In this document: one piece after another, positions 5,896 through 6,449 of the stretch
How positions within the stretch are numbered: the first letter of the stretch is position 1
Layout: each line of letters starts with the position of its first letter
The notes under the pieces: model-generated
The model's input: only the letters and a program-made list of their open reading frames with translations
Told to the model about the DNA's origin: nothing
The model's database searches: none
Assembly (NCBI GenBank): GCA_003501525.1
Contig: DNPI01000040.1
Coordinates: 4,349-10,797 of the forward strand
From: Planctomycetota bacterium
GTDB taxonomy: Bacteria > Planctomycetota > UBA1135
DNA: 6,449 bases
Reading direction: 5' to 3'
Translations under genes and position numbers: made by a program

Positions 5896-6449
5896 ATGAA
5901 CGACCGTGTAGACGATCCCTCGGTTCCTCCTCAAGCTTTGGTGCGTGTCCTCTTTGAGGGCCGCTATCGAAAGCTGGTTCGGAATCTCCCGCAAACGATT
6001 TTCTATTGTCCGGAGTGCAAGGGTAGAGGTTGCGAGCGCTGTGAAGGTTACGGCAAACTTACCAAGGATTCTGTGCAGGAGCTTATTGCTCGAGTTGCTA
6101 TGCCTTGGTTTAAAGCACGTCGAAATAAGTTTCATGGTGCTGGTCGTGAAGATATTGATGTTCGCATGCTCGGGACAGGTCGCCCTTTTGTTTTTGAGAT
6201 GTTGAAGGTGAAGCGGCCCAATGTTGTCCTTGAAGATCTTGCGAGTGAGATTAATCGCAGAGCCGAGGGGAGGATGGAGATTCTCGACCTTCAATACTGT
6301 GGCCGAAAGCGGGTCCCTGAAATCAAAGAAAGGCAATGCCCGAAAGAATATCGCGCACGAGTCGCATTCTCGGAGCAACCTGATCCCGTGCTCTTGAATG
6401 AACGTCTCGAAGAGTTGTCTGCTCAGGGACGTCTTGCGGTTATTCAGTC
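5896..6449 (+). CDS. Pus10-type tRNA pseudouridine synthase, 3'-truncated by the window edge
   Basis: Pus10 makes pseudouridine 54 and/or 55 in the T-psi-C arm of tRNA in Archaea and Eukarya. The 184 visible codons follow the archaeal Pus10 catalytic part motif by motif: EGRYRKLVRNLPQT (21-34), a four-cysteine cluster CPEC-KGRG-CERC (C38, C41, C46, C49) followed by GYGK, SVQELI (59-64), KFHGAGREDIDVRMLG (78-93), GRPFVFEM (95-102), and EIKERQCPKEYRARV (142-156) equivalent to the IK...KxYRA block. The catalytic aspartate is D86 in GRED by the family GRxD rule. The domain with THUMP that normally precedes this region (about 150-200 residues) is absent. Upstream the frame stays open only to the TAA at 5833 and has no ATG, GTG or TTG, so the ATG at 5896 (preceded by GGTAGAGAG) is the only sensible start. 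The end of the catalytic domain lies beyond the window. A 167-codon minus-strand frame (5875-6378) over it is a shadow. Family call is firm; the tRNA position modified is inference. Confidence 0.92.
   Translation, partial: MNDRVDDPSVPPQALVRVLFEGRYRKLVRNLPQTIFYCPECKGRGCERCEGYGKLTKDSVQELIARVAMPWFKARRNKFHGAGREDIDVRMLGTGRPFVFEMLKVKRPNVVLEDLASEINRRAEGRMEILDLQYCGRKRVPEIKERQCPKEYRARVAFSEQPDPVLLNERLEELSAQGRLAVIQ

Noticed and set aside
5875..6378. A 167-codon minus-strand reading frame opposite the Pus10-like gene
   Set aside because: The plus strand encodes an uninterrupted run of conserved Pus10 motifs over the same bases. The minus-strand product has no recognisable family and is biased in composition, so it is a shadow.

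Overview
The window carries five protein genes packed almost end to end. I see no RNA genes, mobile elements, CRISPR array or integrase. The organism is a bacterium: it has Lgt (prolipoprotein diacylglyceryl transferase, a bacterial enzyme), a bacterial-type elongation factor G and a Tex-family protein. Gene density is high, coding is intact and base composition looks balanced. I cannot name the phylum. The Lgt signature GRVGCLCVGDDFG and the large RNase HII-like protein with a GYG motif point away from Proteobacteria/Firmicutes model species and suggest an uncultivated or less-studied phylum. That placement is an inference.

Layout. Positions 1-1779 (+) are the C-terminal five-sixths of elongation factor G; its start lies upstream of the window. 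After 43 bases comes a divergent Tex-like RNA-binding protein (1823-4036, +) with the helix-hairpin-helix and S1 modules kept but the RNase H-like (YqgF) core strongly eroded. Its stop codon overlaps by 4 bases the stop of a convergent gene for an oversized RNase HII-like nuclease (4033-4989, -). That gene lies 9 bases downstream of lgt (4999-5865, -), so the two probably form an operon. Thirty bases beyond the lgt start codon, a divergent gene begins at 5896 (+) and runs off the window. It encodes a Pus10-type tRNA pseudouridine synthase, a family known mainly from Archaea and Eukarya, and here it begins directly at the catalytic part with no THUMP-containing N-terminal domain.

Four of the five genes handle RNA or translation: translocation (EF-G), transcript or ribosome-associated RNA binding (Tex-like), RNA-DNA hybrid removal (RNase HII-like) and tRNA modification (Pus10-like). 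Lgt is a membrane lipoprotein-maturation enzyme. The best candidates for something undescribed are the bacterial, N-terminally minimal Pus10 and the Tex paralogue with a degraded RNase H fold next to fusA. The Pus10 gene is easy to miss because it has no stop codon in the window and a 167-codon antisense reading frame lies over it.
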